Positions 5,040 to 5,357 of a stretch of DNA of 5,357 nt are shown in pieces. Numbering within the stretch: the stretch's first letter is position 1; each line of letters starts with the position of its first letter. Both the position numbers and the translations under genes were made by a program. The DNA is from Candidatus Brocadiaceae bacterium (GTDB lineage Bacteria > Planctomycetota > Brocadiia > SM23-32): contig PUNP01000772.1 of assembly GCA_003551785.1 (NCBI GenBank), positions 1-5,357 of the forward strand. The letters are read 5' to 3'. The notes beneath the pieces were generated by a model. It was not told the DNA's origin. It saw only the letters and a program-made list of their open reading frames with translations, and made no database searches.

Positions 5040-5357
5040 ATGAGTATTTTGAAGTGCAAAGCAGTATCAAAATTAACGATGTTCATCTTCGTTTCGCTTG
5101 TTGCAGCTGCGGCCCTTATCGCCCTTACGGTGCAGGATACCGCCGTCGCCGGCAATAATTCCCAACAAGAATTTTACACCATGGATACTCAGAAAGTCCT
5201 CGAAGCACATCCTGCCTTTCAAGAAGCAATACAAGAATATCAGACGAAAATGCAGGAATTCCAGCAGCAAATCATGGAAATGGACGAACAGGAGCAGGCA
5301 ATGATGCAGCAAGTCATGCAGCAGCAGATGCAGCAACTGGGCGCTCAACTGCAAGAA
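5040..5357 (+). CDS. OmpH/Skp-like periplasmic protein, N-terminal part (3' truncated by window end)
   Basis: The frame is open from the ATG at 5040 through the last base (106 codons) with no stop. Residues 1-37 form a Sec signal peptide: K5, K7 and K11, a hydrophobic core from about 12 to 29, and a likely signal peptidase I site after A35-V36-A37, before G38. The mature start 'FYTMDTQKVLEAHPAFQEA' (45-63) matches the short first strand and helix start of OmpH/Skp-family proteins ('v.vqkvl...p'), trimeric periplasmic chaperones with coiled-coil arms that hold unfolded outer-membrane proteins. From residue 71 to 106 the chain is predicted helical, with 15 Gln and 7 Met among 36 residues and no Lys or Arg, whereas Skp arms are usually basic. 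It has its own predicted promoter and a structured leader. In many genomes lpxD or bamA lies nearby, but that is outside the view. Moderately confident in family; chaperone function is inference. Confidence 0.75.
   Translation, partial: MSILKCKAVSKLTMFIFVSLVAAAALIALTVQDTAVAGNNSQQEFYTMDTQKVLEAHPAFQEAIQEYQTKMQEFQQQIMEMDEQEQAMMQQVMQQQMQQLGAQLQE

Noticed and set aside
5073..5354. Long reverse-strand frame opposite the OmpH-like gene, translating to a Leu/His-rich protein
   Set aside because: It is the antisense reading of CAG/CAA/ATG-rich codons in the plus-strand gene, has no ribosome site, and its composition is a by-product of that bias.
1..5357. Mobile elements, CRISPR arrays, tRNA or rRNA genes, defence or toxin-antitoxin modules
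   Set aside because: Nothing of this kind was seen: no terminal inverted repeats or transposase motifs, no regularly spaced repeats, no cloverleaf. Every major frame belongs to a housekeeping or envelope gene.

Overview
This window is a compact, almost entirely plus-strand stretch of a bacterial chromosome carrying housekeeping and cell-envelope genes. The genes suggest a Gram-negative-type, double-membraned bacterium: a LolA/LolB-like lipoprotein and a Skp/OmpH-type periplasmic protein with a Sec signal. The intermediate GC content, the DUF4416 gene beside ndk, and a lipoprotein ending in a LolA-like 'LSNFTIN...LFDF' tail fit a planctomycete of the Phycisphaerae/Sedimentisphaerales type or a nearby lineage. 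That placement is inference from family knowledge, not a search result.

Layout: 3-149 is the Pro/Glu-rich C-terminal end of an unidentified gene. It is followed after 25 bp by proS (175-1878, bacterial prolyl-tRNA synthetase with the editing insertion), a DUF4416 gene of unknown function (1908-2435), ndk (2451-2921, nucleoside diphosphate kinase), a predicted lipoprotein (2935-3843) and galE (3861-4844, UDP-glucose 4-epimerase). Gaps between these genes are 13-29 bp, and two stop codons are merged with the next gene's Shine-Dalgarno sequence. The set therefore reads as one co-directional operon joining translation, nucleotide supply, an envelope lipoprotein and UDP-sugar interconversion. No promoter space is visible inside it.

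After galE comes the only real intergenic region (4845-5039). It holds a good sigma70-like promoter (-35 at 4863-4868, -10 at 4886-4891), a leader of about 140 nt, a small hairpin followed by six T's (4970-4993), and a second foldable element (4997-5033) in which CTCCGT pairs with ACGGAG, the core of the next gene's ribosome binding site. The last gene (5040 to the window edge) is the N-terminal part of an OmpH/Skp-like exported protein whose visible helical region is unusually rich in Gln and Met.

I see no mobile element, CRISPR array, tRNA or rRNA, and no clearly novel multi-gene system. The most interesting signals are the structured leader of the OmpH-like gene, the acidic Q/M-rich composition of that protein, and the uncharacterised DUF4416 and lipoprotein genes in the operon.
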